Assembly (NCBI GenBank): GCA_965215225.1
Contig: OZ244039.1
Location: 372,001-436,000 of the forward strand
Length of the DNA stretch: 64,000 nt
DNA from: G965215225 sp965215225
GTDB taxonomy: Bacteria > Pseudomonadota > Gammaproteobacteria > CBDBNL01 > JAAOII01
Reading direction: 5' to 3'
The notes beneath the pieces were generated by a model. The model did not search any database and was not told the origin of the DNA. It saw nothing but the letters and a program-made list of their open reading frames with translations. Below are positions 33,027-43,800 of the stretch, piece after piece. Position numbers and translations under genes: made by a program. How positions within the stretch are numbered: the first letter of the stretch is position 1; each line of letters opens with the position of its first letter.

Positions 33027-35622
33027 ATGCCTTTTTATTCTTCTTCTATGCTTTCTTCTAGCTCGCCTGTGCCCCTTCTTTGTGTCCTCCCGATTTTGCT
33101 TAGCAAGCTAGGTCGGGCTCTTTTCTTTTTAGTTGGGGCTGCTCTCTTATTAATGGCTCTTACTGCTTGTGACGGCGGAAGTGGTGGAACTGGTGATCCG
33201 GGGAATGGTGATCCGGGAAGGAATAATATGACAGACGGTGAGCCAGGAGTTAGTGATTCGGGTGGCAGTAATATGACAGACGGTGAGCCAGGAGTTAGTG
33301 ATTCGGGTGGCAGTAATATGACAGACGGTGAGCCAGGAGTTAGTGATTCGGGTGGCAGTAATATGACAGACGGTGAGCCAGGAGTTAGTGATTCGGGTGG
33401 CAGTAATATGACAGACGGTGAGCCAGGAGTTAGTGATTCGGGTGGCAGTAATATGACAGACGGTGAGCCAGGAGTTAGTGATTCGGGTGGCAGTAATATG
33501 ACAGACGGTGAGCCAAGAGACGGTGATTCAGGAGGAAACTTTCCCAGAGCTGTGGATCTCACTTTTGCTCCCATAGGCGGCGGTTTTCGCATAGGCAATC
33601 AGTCGGACTTTGGCGATTTCGTTTCTTTGAAGATCACGGCAACCAATGGAAACGGGTCGGCAGTAGAAGAGAGGAATATCAACATAACCGAATTTATGAA
33701 TGACAGCTATAATTTTACCGGGCTAGATGATCTATCCGATTGGACCTTTGCGATTATGGCGACTCTTATTAATGGCAGCCAGCGAGGTGTGGATATAGTT
33801 TTTGTTTGGATGGAAAATCGTGATGACCACGGCAGTGGTGGTATTCGGTCGGGGGTAGATGCGGATGGGGATAGGCGGGCCGATAGTGTGGATGAAGATG
33901 ATGACAATGATGAGGTAGCTGATAGTTCAGACCTGTGCGAAGCTGGTGAGACAGGTTGGACGAGCAATGCTTCGAGCGACTATGATGGGGATGGTTGCCG
34001 GATTGTGATGGGGATAGTGTGAGAGATATAGATGAAGTAGCGATGAGAGTGAGGACATAGATGATGATGGCGATGGGCTGATAGAGATAGAGACGGCGGC
34101 GGAATTAGATGCAGTGAGGCATGCTCTCAATGGTAAAGGGCGAAGACTATTGGCAGGTGGGGCGCTCGACACCACTGGCTGTGGCGATGGTATTGATATC
34201 ACTTCTTGTTCTGGCTATGAGCTGGTTACTAACATTAGTCTTATGGCTTATAGCGGAGGTTCGGGATGGCAACCTTTAGGAAGCTGTGATGGCCATTTTT
34301 CCGCGACTTTTGAAGGCAATGGCTGGACGATTAGTGATTTGAACATCAGTCGTTCAAAAGAGGATTGTGTGGGGTTGTTTGGGCATATAGCCGCGGATTC
34401 AGAGATTCGCAATCTGACTCTTCATGCCGAGACAGTGATAGGTAAGACTGGTGTAGGAGGTCTGGTAGGGAGGAGTTTGAGTTCGAGGATTCATTCTTCT
34501 TCGGTTGTAGTGGGTCAGGTGAGAGGGACTGGTGATGATGTAGGAGGTCTGGTAGGGAGGAGTTCGAGGATTCATTCTTCTTCGGTTGTGGCAGCTGAGG
34601 TGAGCGGGACTGGTGATGCTGTAGGCGGTCTGGTAGGGGCTGGTGAATTGGTTCAGATTTATTCTTCTTCGGTTGTGGTGGATGAAGTGAAAGGAGGAGA
34701 TCTTGCTGTAGGCGGTCTGGTGGGATGGGGGCCAGGTGGTCGGATTTATTCTTCTTCGGTTGTGGTGGGTGAGGTGAGCGGGAAATTTGATGTAGGCGGT
34801 CTGGTGGGGGATGGTGAGGAGGGGTCTGAACAAGCTGTTCGGATTTATTCTTCTTCGGTTGTGGCGGGTAAGGTGAGCGGGGCTGATGATGTAGGCGGTC
34901 TGATAGGAAGTGGTTACCTAGGTAGGGTTTATTCTTCTTCGGTTGTGGTAGGCAATCTGAGTGGGACTGGTGATCTAGGCGGTCTAATAGGGGATGGTTT
35001 TGAGTCCCGAATTCATTCTTCTTCGGTTGTGGTGGGTGAGCTGAGCGGGACTGGTAGTAATATAGGTGGTCTAACAGGGGATGGTGGATCGGCTAGTATT
35101 ACTTCTTCTTCGGCTGTGGTGGGTAAGGTGAGCGGGACTGGTAATATTGTAGGTGGTCTGGCGGGGGCATTTAGCAGCGGTAGAGTTGCTTATTCTTACG
35201 TGGTCTCAAGCAGTAATATTTCTATGCTGGCAGGGAGCGGGAGCGGAACTGGAGTTGCTTCCTATTGGGACAGTAATACTAGCGGCAGAAATACAGGTAA
35301 CCTTGGTGATCCTAAGACCAGCGATGAGCTTCGGATGCCAACTAACTATACAGGGATTTATGACAGATGGGACAATGAGACAGATATATTTGGTGAGGGG
35401 GACGTGCCCTTGGCGGTTTGGTGTGATGGGGATAATAGTGAAAGCATTGAAGAAGGTGAAAAGACCGGTGATAATCTCGTTTGGGACTTCGGCACGAATA
35501 TGGAGTATCCCGCCATTCGCTGCACTCCCATAGCTCCTTCCGAATGGCGTAGCTGGTGGTTTTTGAATGGGACAGGCGAACCCCAACTAAACCGAACCCG
35601 TTTGGACGAGTGGCTTCCCTAA
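33027..35622 (+). pseudogene. GLUG-repeat lipoprotein C, internally frameshifted
   Basis: The first part (33027-34022, ATG start, no C tract) encodes a signal peptide with lipobox LTAC, a repeated NMTDGEPGVSDSGGS stalk, the GNQSDFGDFVSLKITATNG domain and an Asp-rich start. The second part (about 34042-35622) continues in another frame with DDDGDGLIEI, nine GLUG-like repeats and the usual Trp-rich end. Compared with paralogue G, about 40 extra bases near 34000-34041 disrupt the frame. If translated, the first part would be a short lipoprotein without GLUG repeats. Its promoter region is unlike that of the other family members. Confidence 0.8.
33225..33530 (+). repeat. 45-base coding repeat in the stalk of lipoprotein C
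   Basis: Six complete, nearly perfect 45-base units and a partial seventh encode NMTDGEPGVSDSGGS. The unit is a multiple of three, so copy number changes only stalk length between the lipid anchor and the folded domain. Confidence 0.92.
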
Positions 35623-35860
35623 ACTACCACCCTCCATCCCCTAGCCGACCGCCTCGACTCATCACTCAGCCGACTGGTTTTGATAGGCTCTTATGGCTTT
35701 CCTTCCTTCAACCGAACTGGCTAGATGAACTCCAACCAAACCCGTTTAGTCGAGTGGCTTCCCTAATCTACCAACTTCCATCACCTAGCCGACTGGTTTT
35801 GACGAGGCTCTCAGCTTTCGATCCAATATAACAAGCAAGGGTCTTGCTAGCACTCTACTG
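35623..35860 (+). repeat. Tail repeats downstream of lipoprotein C
   Basis: There is no gene here. Two partial copies of a ~120-base unit repeat the gene end (ACCCGTTTGGACGAGTGGCTTCCCTAA), followed by AGCCGACTGGTTTTGA. The last part (ACTCTACTGATGCTAATTG) begins the conserved upstream segment of lipoprotein D. Confidence 0.65.
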
Positions 35861-35970
35861 ATGCTAATTGTGAGTTCTAGTTGGGGTAAAAATAGTCGGA
35901 AAAGAGATATAAAAAAAGTTAAAAAAAGTTAAAAAAAACTATAAAAATCTATAAAAATCTATAAAAGGGA

Positions 35971-36040
35971 TATAATACCACCTATGGAATTACTTCTATC
36001 TTTAATTAGCTGATAGGCAGCTCAACAATGTTCTTATCAG
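35971..36040 (+). promoter_or_regulatory. Promoter, Leu-rich mini-ORF and hairpin of lipoprotein D
   Basis: An A/T-tract-rich stretch leads to TATAAT at 35971-35976. After 7 bases ATG at 35984 opens MELLLSLIS, stopping at 36013. The stop lies in the first arm of CTGATA/TATCAG (36010-36040). The leader ATG follows at 36074. Confidence 0.55.
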
Positions 36041-36197
36041 TTATCATTATTAACCATTAACCAATTACTAGCCATGATGAAAAATCTCTTCTTATCCGGC
36101 GTGACTAGGTCCCGCTTCTTCACCATTGTGAATGCTTTGCTTTCTGATTTCTCTTATCTAGCCTTGTCTAGGTCCGCCTTGTTGCGCGGCCGCAATG

Positions 36198-36217
36198 CCC
36201 CCCCCCCCCCCCCCCCC
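36198..36217 (+). repeat. Poly-C tract (20 C), lipoprotein D, out of frame
   Basis: The leader (ATG 36074, frame 2) and the lipoprotein (frame 1) are joined only when the tract length is a multiple of three. Here it is 20, so the leader product ends after 77 codons at 36307. GCGGCCGC stands just before the tract. Confidence 0.88.
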
Positions 36218-36219
36218 GC

Positions 36220-38019
36220 TTGTCTAGTTCGGTGCGGGGACTTCTTTCCTTCTTTGTGCCTGCCCTCCCTCCGCTTTTGCGAGGCGGGCGGTCTCTCTTA
36301 TTCTTAGTTGGGGCGGGTCTCTTATTAATTGCTCTTACTGCTTGTGCTGGCGGCGGGGACGAGACAGCAGCTAGTTCGCCGGGGACGGACACTCCGCCGG
36401 GCACTGAACCTCCAGACACCGAACCGCCGGGTAATGAACCGCCGGGCACTAATCCACCGGGTAATGAACCGCCGGGCACTGAACCTCCAGACACCGAACC
36501 GCCGGGTAATGAACCGCCGGGCACTAATCCACCGGGTAATCAACCTCCTTCGGACACCGACACTTCTATTAGGGGGTTAGATTGCTTGAATGAGGAAGGT
36601 GAAGATTGCGATGGGGATGGTCATAACGACAGTGTAGATATAGATGATGATGGCGATGGGCTGATAGAGATAGCTACCGCGGAGGAGTTGGATGCGGTTC
36701 GCTATGCTCTAAATGGCAATGGGAGCAAGTCATCGGCGGATGCGGCGTTTGACACCACTGGCTGTGGTGGCAGCAATGGCATTGTTAATTGTTCTGGGTA
36801 TGAGCTGGTTGCGAATATAAGTCTTGCAACCTATGCGAATTCTGATGGCAGCAAAGGCTGGCGACCCTTGGGACATGATACAGGTAATTCTGCCGACGAT
36901 ATATGTCATGGGGCTAGGTTTGATGGCATTTTTGATGGTAATGGTTTTAGGATTAGTGATTTAATGATTAATCGTCCGAATGAAGATTGTGTGGGTTTGT
37001 TTGGACAAGTAGCGGTAGATTCGGTGATTCGTAATTTTAGTATTCACGCTGAGACAATAGAAGGCGATGATAGGGTAGGGGGTTTGGTAGGGCATATAGT
37101 AAATGCTACGATTACTTCTTCTTCTATAAGCATTGGTAATATCAGCGGGAGTAATAGAGTAGGCGGTCTGGTGGGGGATGGTGTAGGTGAAGGCACTGAG
37201 ATTCATTATTCTTCGGTTGTGGCAGGTCAGGTGATAGGGACTGGTGATCAAGTAGGCGGTTTGATAGGGAGGGGTGAGGATATTTGGATTCATTCTTCTT
37301 CGGTTGTGGTAGCTGAGGTGAGTGGGAATGATGATGTAGGTGGTTTGGTAGGGGTTGGTGGCGATGCTAGTGGTACTTCGGAGGAAACTGTAGGTGCTAC
37401 GATTTTTTCTTCTTCGGTTGTGGCAGGAGAGGTGAGCGGGAGTATTGGAGTAGGCGGTCTGGTGGGGTGGGGTGAGACTATTTGGATTCATTCTTCTTCG
37501 GTTGTGGCGGGTGAAGTGAGCGGGGCTGATGATGTAGGTGGTCTGATAGGAATTTTTGATAATGGTCGGATTGCTTATTCTTATGTAATCTCAGGCAGTA
37601 ATACTAATATGCTGGTTGGGGTTGGAAGCGGCGGGACTGGAGTTGCTTCCTATTGGGACAGTGATACTAGTGATATAGATAATGGCGACTATGGTGAAGC
37701 CAAGACCAGTAATGAGCTGCGGATGCCGACTCGCTATGAGAGGATCTATGCCAAATGGGACGATAACCCAGTTATGTTTGACGATGGTAGTACGAGTGAC
37801 GAGCCCTTAGCGGTCTGGTGTGATGAGGATAATAATCGGATCATTGAAGAAGATGAACAGATCGATGACAATCTTATCTGGGATTTCGGCACTTCAAGTC
37901 AATATCCCGCCATTCGCTGTACTCCCACTGCTCCTTCCGAATGGCGTGGCTGGTGGTCTTTGAATGGGACTGGCAAACCCCAACTAAACTCAACCCGTTT
38001 GGACGGGCGGCTTCCATAA
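36220..38019 (+). CDS. GLUG-repeat lipoprotein D, poly-C switched (out of frame)
   Basis: About 599 residues; 36220 is only a TTG, and the expected start is the leader ATG at 36074, currently out of frame. It has a signal peptide with lipobox LTAC, a stalk of two 25-residue Pro-rich units (GTEPPDTEPPGNEPP...), DCDGDGHNDSVDIDDDGDG, the domain DTTGCGG...CSGYEL, six GLUG-like repeats and the C-terminal region (EF-hand-like loop with a weaker DEDNNRIIEEDE, WRGWWSLNG). The upstream region is almost identical to that of F, suggesting gene conversion. Confidence 0.82.
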   Translation: MSSSVRGLLSFFVPALPPLLRGGRSLLFLVGAGLLLIALTACAGGGDETAASSPGTDTPPGTEPPDTEPPGNEPPGTNPPGNEPPGTEPPDTEPPGNEPPGTNPPGNQPPSDTDTSIRGLDCLNEEGEDCDGDGHNDSVDIDDDGDGLIEIATAEELDAVRYALNGNGSKSSADAAFDTTGCGGSNGIVNCSGYELVANISLATYANSDGSKGWRPLGHDTGNSADDICHGARFDGIFDGNGFRISDLMINRPNEDCVGLFGQVAVDSVIRNFSIHAETIEGDDRVGGLVGHIVNATITSSSISIGNISGSNRVGGLVGDGVGEGTEIHYSSVVAGQVIGTGDQVGGLIGRGEDIWIHSSSVVVAEVSGNDDVGGLVGVGGDASGTSEETVGATIFSSSVVAGEVSGSIGVGGLVGWGETIWIHSSSVVAGEVSGADDVGGLIGIFDNGRIAYSYVISGSNTNMLVGVGSGGTGVASYWDSDTSDIDNGDYGEAKTSNELRMPTRYERIYAKWDDNPVMFDDGSTSDEPLAVWCDEDNNRIIEEDEQIDDNLIWDFGTSSQYPAIRCTPTAPSEWRGWWSLNGTGKPQLNSTRLDGRLP

Positions 38020-38188
38020 GCTGCTGACTTGCTTTGGCTAGTCCCTCGGCTTAGATCCAATATAACAGGTTTAGAACCCTATTGATGCTAATTGAGTGCT
38101 AGTTGAGACAAAAATAATCAGGAAAAAAAAAGATGAAAAAGAGGTAAAAAAAAGGGATAAAGGAGTAATAAAAAAGTCATAGAAGAGG

Positions 38189-38260
38189 TATAATACCACT
38201 TATGAAATTACTTCTACCTTTATAACTAGCTGATAAGCAGCTGAGTTCTTATCAGTTATC
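38189..38260 (+). promoter_or_regulatory. Promoter, mini-ORF and hairpin of lipoprotein E
   Basis: TATAAT at 38189-38194, 7 bases, then ATG at 38202 opening MKLLLPL with stop at 38225. CTGATAAG and CTTATCAG arms follow. The leader ATG is at 38289. The preceding intergenic bases from 38020 hold a short tail-repeat remnant and the A-rich promoter upstream segment, no gene. Confidence 0.55.
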
Positions 38261-38415
38261 ATTATTAATTATTAACCAATTACTAGCCATGACAAAAAAT
38301 CTTTTCTTATCCAGCGTGACTAGGTCTCGCTTCTTCAATATTGTGAATGCCTTGCTTTCTGATTTCTCTTATCTAGCCTTGTCTAGGTCCGCCTTGTTGC
38401 GCGGCCGCAATGCCT

Positions 38416-38441
38416 CCCCCCCCCCCCCCCCCCCCCCCCCC
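38416..38441 (+). repeat. Poly-C tract (26 C after CCT), lipoprotein E, out of frame
   Basis: The tract is interrupted once near its start (GCCT then 26 C). Leader frame 0 (ATG 38289) and lipoprotein frame 2 do not match; 27 or 24 C would join them. The leader product ends after 80 codons. Confidence 0.88.
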
Positions 38442-38455
38442 ACTTATCTAGTTCG

Positions 38456-40240
38456 GTGCGGGGACTTCTTTCCTTCTTTGTGCCTGCCTTCCCTCCGCTT
38501 TTGCGAGGCGGGCGGTCTCTCTTATTCTTAGTTGGGGCGGGTCTCTTATTAATTGCTCTTACTGCTTGTGCTGGCGGCGGGGACGAGACAGCAGCTAGTT
38601 CTCCGGGGACGGACACTCCGCCGGGCACTGAACCTCCAGACACCGAACCGCCGGGTAATGAACCGCCGGGCACTAATCCGCCGGGTAATCAACCTCCTTC
38701 GGACACCGACACTTCTATTAGGGGGTTAGATTGCTTGAATGAGGAAGGTGAAGATTGCGATGGGGATGGTCATAACGACAGTGTAGATATAGATGATGAT
38801 GGCGATGGGCTGATAGAGATAGCTACAGCGGAGGAGTTGAATGCAGTTCGCTATGCTCTAAATGGCAATGGGAGCAAGTCATCGGCGGATGCGGCGTTTG
38901 ACACCACTGGCTGTGGTGGTGTTGACGGCATTACTAATTGTTCTGGCTATGAGCTGGTTGCGGATATAAGTCTTGCGGCCTATGCGGATACGGATGGAGG
39001 CAGAGGTTGGCGCCCCTTGGGGAACGATACAAATAGTGCTAGAAATGGATGTCAAGGATCTGGTTTTAATGCGACTTTTGAGGGCAATGGCTGGACGATT
39101 AGTGATTTGAACATTAATCGTCCGAATGAGGATTGTGTGGGTTTGTTTGGGCATACAGCTGAGCAGCAGGATGAGGATGGAAACCCTGTGGATTTAGGGG
39201 TGGAGATTCGTAATCTTAGTCTTCATGTTGAGACAATAATAGGCGATGATAACGTAGGGAGTTTGGTAGGGTATATGGTAAATGCTACGATTAGTTCTTC
39301 TTCTATAAGCATTGATAATATCAGCGGGGAATCTGATGTAGGCGGTCTGGTGGGGGATGGTTCGAGATCTACGATTATTTCTTCATCGGTAGTGGTGGGT
39401 GAGGTGAGCGGGACTGGTACTAATGTAGGCGGTTTGGTGGGGGATGGTTTGAGATCTACGATTATTTCTTCTTCGGTTGAGGCAGGAAAGGTGAGCGGGA
39501 CTGGGAATGATGTAGGCGGTCTGGTGGGGGATGGTTCGAGATCTACGATTATTTCTTCATCGGTTGTGGCGGGAGAGGTGAGCGGGGCTGGTGCTAATGT
39601 AGGCGGTATAGTGGGGATCGGTTTTGGGTCTCAGATATTTTCTTCATCGGTTGTGGTGGGTGAGGTGATGGGTGTGCAGAGTATAGGCGGTCTGATAGGG
39701 GGGGGTGGTAGCGCTTGGATATTTTCTTCATCGGTTGTGGTGGCTGAGATAAGAGGAAATAGTGTAGTAGGTGGTTTGGTGGGAGCATTTGAATTTAGCC
39801 AGGTTGCTTATTCTTATGTAGTATCAGGCAGTGATATTTCTATGCTGGTTGGGGACGGAACTGCGACTGGCGCTGCTTCCTATTGGGACAGTAATACCAG
39901 TGGTGTCACTAGTGGAAACACTGGTGACTCGCAGACCACTAGTCAGCTCCGCAGTCCGACTGACTATACAGAGATTTATGATAGTTGGGATAATGACACA
40001 GATATATTTGGCGATGAGGACGTGCCCTTGGCGGTCTGGTGTGATGAGGATAATAGTGGGAGGATAAAAGAGGATGAAAAAATCGATGAAAATCGTGTTT
40101 GGGATTTCGGCACTTCAAGTCAATATCCTGCCATTCGCTGCACTCCCACTGCTCCTTCCGAATGGCGTGGCTGGTGGTCTTTGAATGGGACTGGCAAACC
40201 CCAACTAAACCGAACCCGTTTGGACGGGCTGCTTCCATAA
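38456..40240 (+). CDS. GLUG-repeat lipoprotein E, poly-C switched (out of frame)
   Basis: About 594 residues from a non-ATG codon; the likely start is the leader ATG at 38289, now out of frame. The signal peptide and lipobox LTAC match D almost exactly, but the Pro-rich stalk has one 25-residue unit instead of two. The segment through YELVADISLAAYAD is shared with F. Seven GLUG-like repeats follow, three of them near-identical (VGGLVGDGSRSTIISSSV), then the C-terminal YWDSNTSG, EF-hand-like DEDNSGRIKEDE and WRGWWSLNG. Confidence 0.82.
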   Translation: MRGLLSFFVPAFPPLLRGGRSLLFLVGAGLLLIALTACAGGGDETAASSPGTDTPPGTEPPDTEPPGNEPPGTNPPGNQPPSDTDTSIRGLDCLNEEGEDCDGDGHNDSVDIDDDGDGLIEIATAEELNAVRYALNGNGSKSSADAAFDTTGCGGVDGITNCSGYELVADISLAAYADTDGGRGWRPLGNDTNSARNGCQGSGFNATFEGNGWTISDLNINRPNEDCVGLFGHTAEQQDEDGNPVDLGVEIRNLSLHVETIIGDDNVGSLVGYMVNATISSSSISIDNISGESDVGGLVGDGSRSTIISSSVVVGEVSGTGTNVGGLVGDGLRSTIISSSVEAGKVSGTGNDVGGLVGDGSRSTIISSSVVAGEVSGAGANVGGIVGIGFGSQIFSSSVVVGEVMGVQSIGGLIGGGGSAWIFSSSVVVAEIRGNSVVGGLVGAFEFSQVAYSYVVSGSDISMLVGDGTATGAASYWDSNTSGVTSGNTGDSQTTSQLRSPTDYTEIYDSWDNDTDIFGDEDVPLAVWCDEDNSGRIKEDEKIDENRVWDFGTSSQYPAIRCTPTAPSEWRGWWSLNGTGKPQLNRTRLDGLLP

Positions 40241-40620
40241 GCTGCCGCCTTCCATCCCTTAGTCGATTGGCTTAGCTCCTCACTCAGCCGACTGACTTCG
40301 ACTAGGCTCTTATGGCTGCCATTCTTTCAACCGAACTGACTAGGACAAATGAACTCCAGCCAATCTGCTTTCCTTCCTATATATAGGTGGCTGGCTTTGA
40401 CTAGTCTCTTATAGCTGCCATTCTTTCAACTCGATGGCATAGCAGGTGCCTTTCACTCATTAGGTGGCTTGGACTGGATTGCTCTTACTTAATAACTTGT
40501 TTGAATAGAACAGACACACTCCAACTAGACCCGTTTAGACAATCTGTTTTCCTTCTTATATACTTATATATAGGTGGCTGGCTTTGGCTAGTTCTTCAGC
40601 TTCGAACCAATATAACAGGC
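40241..40620 (+). repeat. Tail repeats downstream of lipoprotein E
   Basis: There is no gene here. Blocks with CCAGCCAATCTGCTTTCC, ATATATAGGTGGCTGGC and CTCGATGGCATAGCAGG occur; the same ~180-base block is found twice more downstream of F (near 43075 and 43500). Confidence 0.7.
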
Positions 40621-40754
40621 AAGGGTCTTGCTAGCACTCTACTGATGCTAATTGTGAGTTCTAGTTGGGGTAAAAATAGTCGGAAAAGAGATATAAAAAA
40701 AGTTAAAAAAAGTTAAAAAAAACTATAAAAATCTATAAAAATCTATAAAAGGGA

Positions 40755-40830
40755 TATAATACCACCTATGGAATTACTTCTATCTTTAATTAGCTGATAG
40801 GCAGCTCAACAATGTTCTTATCAGTTATCA
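40755..40830 (+). promoter_or_regulatory. Promoter, mini-ORF and hairpin of lipoprotein F
   Basis: TATAAT at 40755-40760; ATG at 40768 opens MELLLSLIS and stops at 40797; CTGATA/TATCAG arms follow; leader ATG at 40858. The whole segment nearly matches that of D. Confidence 0.55.
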
Positions 40831-40978
40831 TTATTAACCATTAACCAATTACTAGCCATGATGAAAAATCTCTTCTTATCCGGCGTGACTAGGTCCCGCT
40901 TCTTCACCATTGTGAATGCTTTGCTTTCTGATTTCTTTTATCTAGCCTTGTCTAGGTCCGCCTTGTTGCGCGGCCGCA

Positions 40979-42964
40979 ATGCCCCCCCCCCCCCCCCCCC
41001 ACTTATCTAGTTCGGTGCGGGGACTTCTTTCCTTCTTTGTGCCTGCCTTCCCTCCGCTTTTGCGAGGCGGGCGGTCTCTCTTATTCTTAGTTGGGGCGGG
41101 TCTCTTATTAATTGTTCTTACTGCTTGTGCTGGCGGCGGGGACGAGACAGCAGCTAGTTCTCCGGGGACGGACACTCCGCCGGGCACTGAACCTCCAGAC
41201 ACCGAACCGCCGGGTAATGAACCGCCGGGCACTAATCCGCCGGGTAATGAACCGCCGGGCACTGAACCTCCAGACACCGAACCGCCGGGTAATGAACCGC
41301 CGGGCACTAATCCGCCGGGTAATCAACCTCCTTCGGACACCGACACTTCTATTAGGGGGTTAGATTGCTTGAATGAGGAAGGTGAAGATTGCGATGGGGA
41401 TGGTCATAACGACAGTGTAGATATAGATGATGATGGCGATGGGCTGATAGAGATAGCTACAGCGGAGGAGTTGAATGCAGTTCGCTATGCTCTAAATGGC
41501 AATGGGAGCAAGTCATCGGCGGATGCGGCGTTTGACACCACTGGCTGTGGTGGTGTTGACGGCATTACTAATTGTTCTGGGTATGAGCTGGTTGCGGATA
41601 TAAGTCTTGCGGCCTATGCGGATACGGATGGAGGCAGAGGTTGGCGCCCCTTGGGGAACGATACAAATAGTGCTAGAAATGGATGTCAAGGAACCGGTTT
41701 TAATGCGACTTTTGAAGGTAATGGTTTTAGGATTAGTGATTTAGTCATTAATCGTCCAGATGAAGATTGTGTGGGTTTGTTTGGGCATACAGCTGAGCAG
41801 CTGAATGAGATAGGAAACCCTGTGAATTTAGGGGTGGAGATTCGTAATCTTAGTCTTCATGCTGAGACAATAGTAGGCGATGATAACGTAGGGAGTTTGA
41901 TGGGGTATATGGTAAATGCTACGATTAGTTATTCTTCTGTAAGTATTGGTAATATCAGCGGGAAATCTGATGTAGGCGGTCTGGTGGGGGATGGTAATTA
42001 TGCTCGGGTTTATTCTTCATCGGTTGTGGCGGGAGAGGTGAGCGGGACTGGTGCTAATGTAGGCGGTCTGATAGGGGATGGTGAATGGACTCAGGTTCGT
42101 TCTTCTTCGGTTGTGGCAAGAAAGGTAAGCGGGGGTGGTGATAATGTAGGCGGTCTGGTGGGGTATGGTGATCATGCTGATGCTCGCTCTTCATCGGTTG
42201 TGGCAGGAGAGGTGAGCGGGGCTGGTGATCATGTGGGTGGTTTAATGGGGTGGTGTCAATTTGAGTGGTTTGTTTCTTCTTTGGTTGTGGCAGGAGAGGT
42301 GAGCGGGAATAATGATGTAGGTGGTCTGGCAGGGAGTTGTTCTTTAGCTCAGATTTATTCTTCTTCGGTTGTGGCAGGAGAGGTGAGCGGGAATAATGTT
42401 GTAGGTGGTTTGGTAGGGAATAGTGGTAGAGGGATTTATTCTTCTTCAGTTGTGGTAACCAAGGTGAAAGGGAGTAGTCGTGTAGGCGGTCTGGCGGGAC
42501 AAATTGGCAGAAACGAAGGGATTGCTTATTCTTATGTGGTCTCAGGCAGTAGTATTTCTATGCTGGTTGGGAGCGGAAGTGGGATTGGTGTTGCTTCCTA
42601 TTGGGACAGTGAGACTAGCGGTAGAGGTAATGGCAATCATGGTCAAGCCAAGACCAGCGAAGATCTTCGCATGCCAACCGGCTATGAGGGGATCTATGCC
42701 AAATGGGACAACGAGACAAATATATTTATCCCAGGTAGAGTTGACAGGCGATTGGCGGTCTGGTGTGATGAGGATACTAGTAGGGCTATTGAAGCGGCTG
42801 AACAGATCAATGACAATCTTATCTGGGATTTCGGCACTTCAAGTCAATATCCTGCCATTCGCTGCACTCCCATAGCTCCTTCCGAATGGCGTAGTTGGTG
42901 GTCTTTGAATGGGACTGGCAAGCCCCAACTAAACCGCACCCGTTTGGACGAGTGGCTTCCCTAA
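40979..42964 (+). CDS. GLUG-repeat lipoprotein F, poly-C switched
   Basis: 661 residues from the ATG abutting the C tract (MPPPPPPHLSSS); the family leader starting at 40858 is out of frame. It has lipobox LTAC, a stalk with two 25-residue Pro-rich units, the DGDGHNDSVDIDDDGDG motif, the DTTGCGG domain, eight GLUG-like repeats (two with unusual Cys, VGGLMGWCQ and VGGLAGSCS) and the C-terminal YWDSETSG, DEDTSRAIEAAE and WRSWWSLNG. Whether the short ATG start yields exported protein is unknown; the in-frame proline run would precede the signal peptide. Confidence 0.82.
   Translation: MPPPPPPHLSSSVRGLLSFFVPAFPPLLRGGRSLLFLVGAGLLLIVLTACAGGGDETAASSPGTDTPPGTEPPDTEPPGNEPPGTNPPGNEPPGTEPPDTEPPGNEPPGTNPPGNQPPSDTDTSIRGLDCLNEEGEDCDGDGHNDSVDIDDDGDGLIEIATAEELNAVRYALNGNGSKSSADAAFDTTGCGGVDGITNCSGYELVADISLAAYADTDGGRGWRPLGNDTNSARNGCQGTGFNATFEGNGFRISDLVINRPDEDCVGLFGHTAEQLNEIGNPVNLGVEIRNLSLHAETIVGDDNVGSLMGYMVNATISYSSVSIGNISGKSDVGGLVGDGNYARVYSSSVVAGEVSGTGANVGGLIGDGEWTQVRSSSVVARKVSGGGDNVGGLVGYGDHADARSSSVVAGEVSGAGDHVGGLMGWCQFEWFVSSLVVAGEVSGNNDVGGLAGSCSLAQIYSSSVVAGEVSGNNVVGGLVGNSGRGIYSSSVVVTKVKGSSRVGGLAGQIGRNEGIAYSYVVSGSSISMLVGSGSGIGVASYWDSETSGRGNGNHGQAKTSEDLRMPTGYEGIYAKWDNETNIFIPGRVDRRLAVWCDEDTSRAIEAAEQINDNLIWDFGTSSQYPAIRCTPIAPSEWRSWWSLNGTGKPQLNRTRLDEWLP
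40982..41000 (+). repeat. Poly-C tract (19 C), lipoprotein F, leader out of frame
   Basis: From the leader ATG (40858) the frame stops at 41010, just past the tract. With 19 C, however, the ATG directly before the tract (40979) is in frame with the lipoprotein. Loss of one C would restore the full leader. Confidence 0.88.
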
Positions 42965-43800
42965 ACTACCGCCCTCCATCCCCTAGCCGACCGCCTCAGT
43001 TCATCATTCAGCCGATTGGCTTTGACTAGTTTCTTATGGCTTCCATTCTTTCAACCGAACTGGCTAGGACAAATGAACTCCAGCCAATCTGCTTTCCTTC
43101 CTATATATAGGTGGCTGGCTTTGACTAGTCTCTTATAGCTGCCATTCTTTCAACTCGATGGCATAGCAGGTGCCTTTCACTCATTAGGTGGCTTGGACTG
43201 GATTGCTCTTACTTAATAACTTGTTTGAATAGAACAGACACACTCCAGCTAGACCCATTTAGCCAATTTACTTTCCTTCTTATATATAGATGGCTGGCTT
43301 TGGCCAGTCTCTTAGCTGCTTCAACCGAACTGGCGTAGCTGATGGTCTTAGGTAGAGATGCAAATCCCAACTAAACCGAATCCGTTTGGACGAGTGGCTT
43401 CCCTAAACTACCCACTTCCATTCTTTAGCCGCCTGGCTCAGCTTATCACTCAGCTGACTGGCTTTGACTAGTCTCTTAGCTGCTTCAATCGAACTGGCTA
43501 GGACAAATGAACTCCAGCCAATCTGCTTTCCTTCTTATATATAGGTAGCTGGCTTTGACCAGTCTCTTATGGCTGCCATTCTTTCAACTCGATGGCATAG
43601 CAGGTGCCTTTCACTCATTAGGTGGCTTGGCTTGGACTGGATTGCTCTTACTTAATAACTTGTTTGAATAGAACAGACACACTCCAGCTAGACCCATTTA
43701 GCCAATTTACTTTCCTTCTTATATATAGATGGCTGGCTTTGACTAGTTCCTCAGCTTTGATCCAATATAACAGACAGGCGGCTTGTCAAGTTTGGAACTC
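42965..43800 (+). repeat. Tail repeats downstream of lipoprotein F
   Basis: There is no gene here. This long mosaic holds two copies of the ~180-base block also found after E and a degenerate copy of the gene end near 43330-43410 (CCCAACTAAACCGAATCCG, TGGACGAGTGGCTTCCCTAA). The last part joins the upstream segment of G. Confidence 0.75.

Noticed and set aside
33035..33598. Minus-strand frame of repeated Pro/Ser/Gly units opposite the lipoprotein C stalk
   Set aside because: A consequence of the 45-base coding repeat on the plus strand; no independent evidence of a gene.
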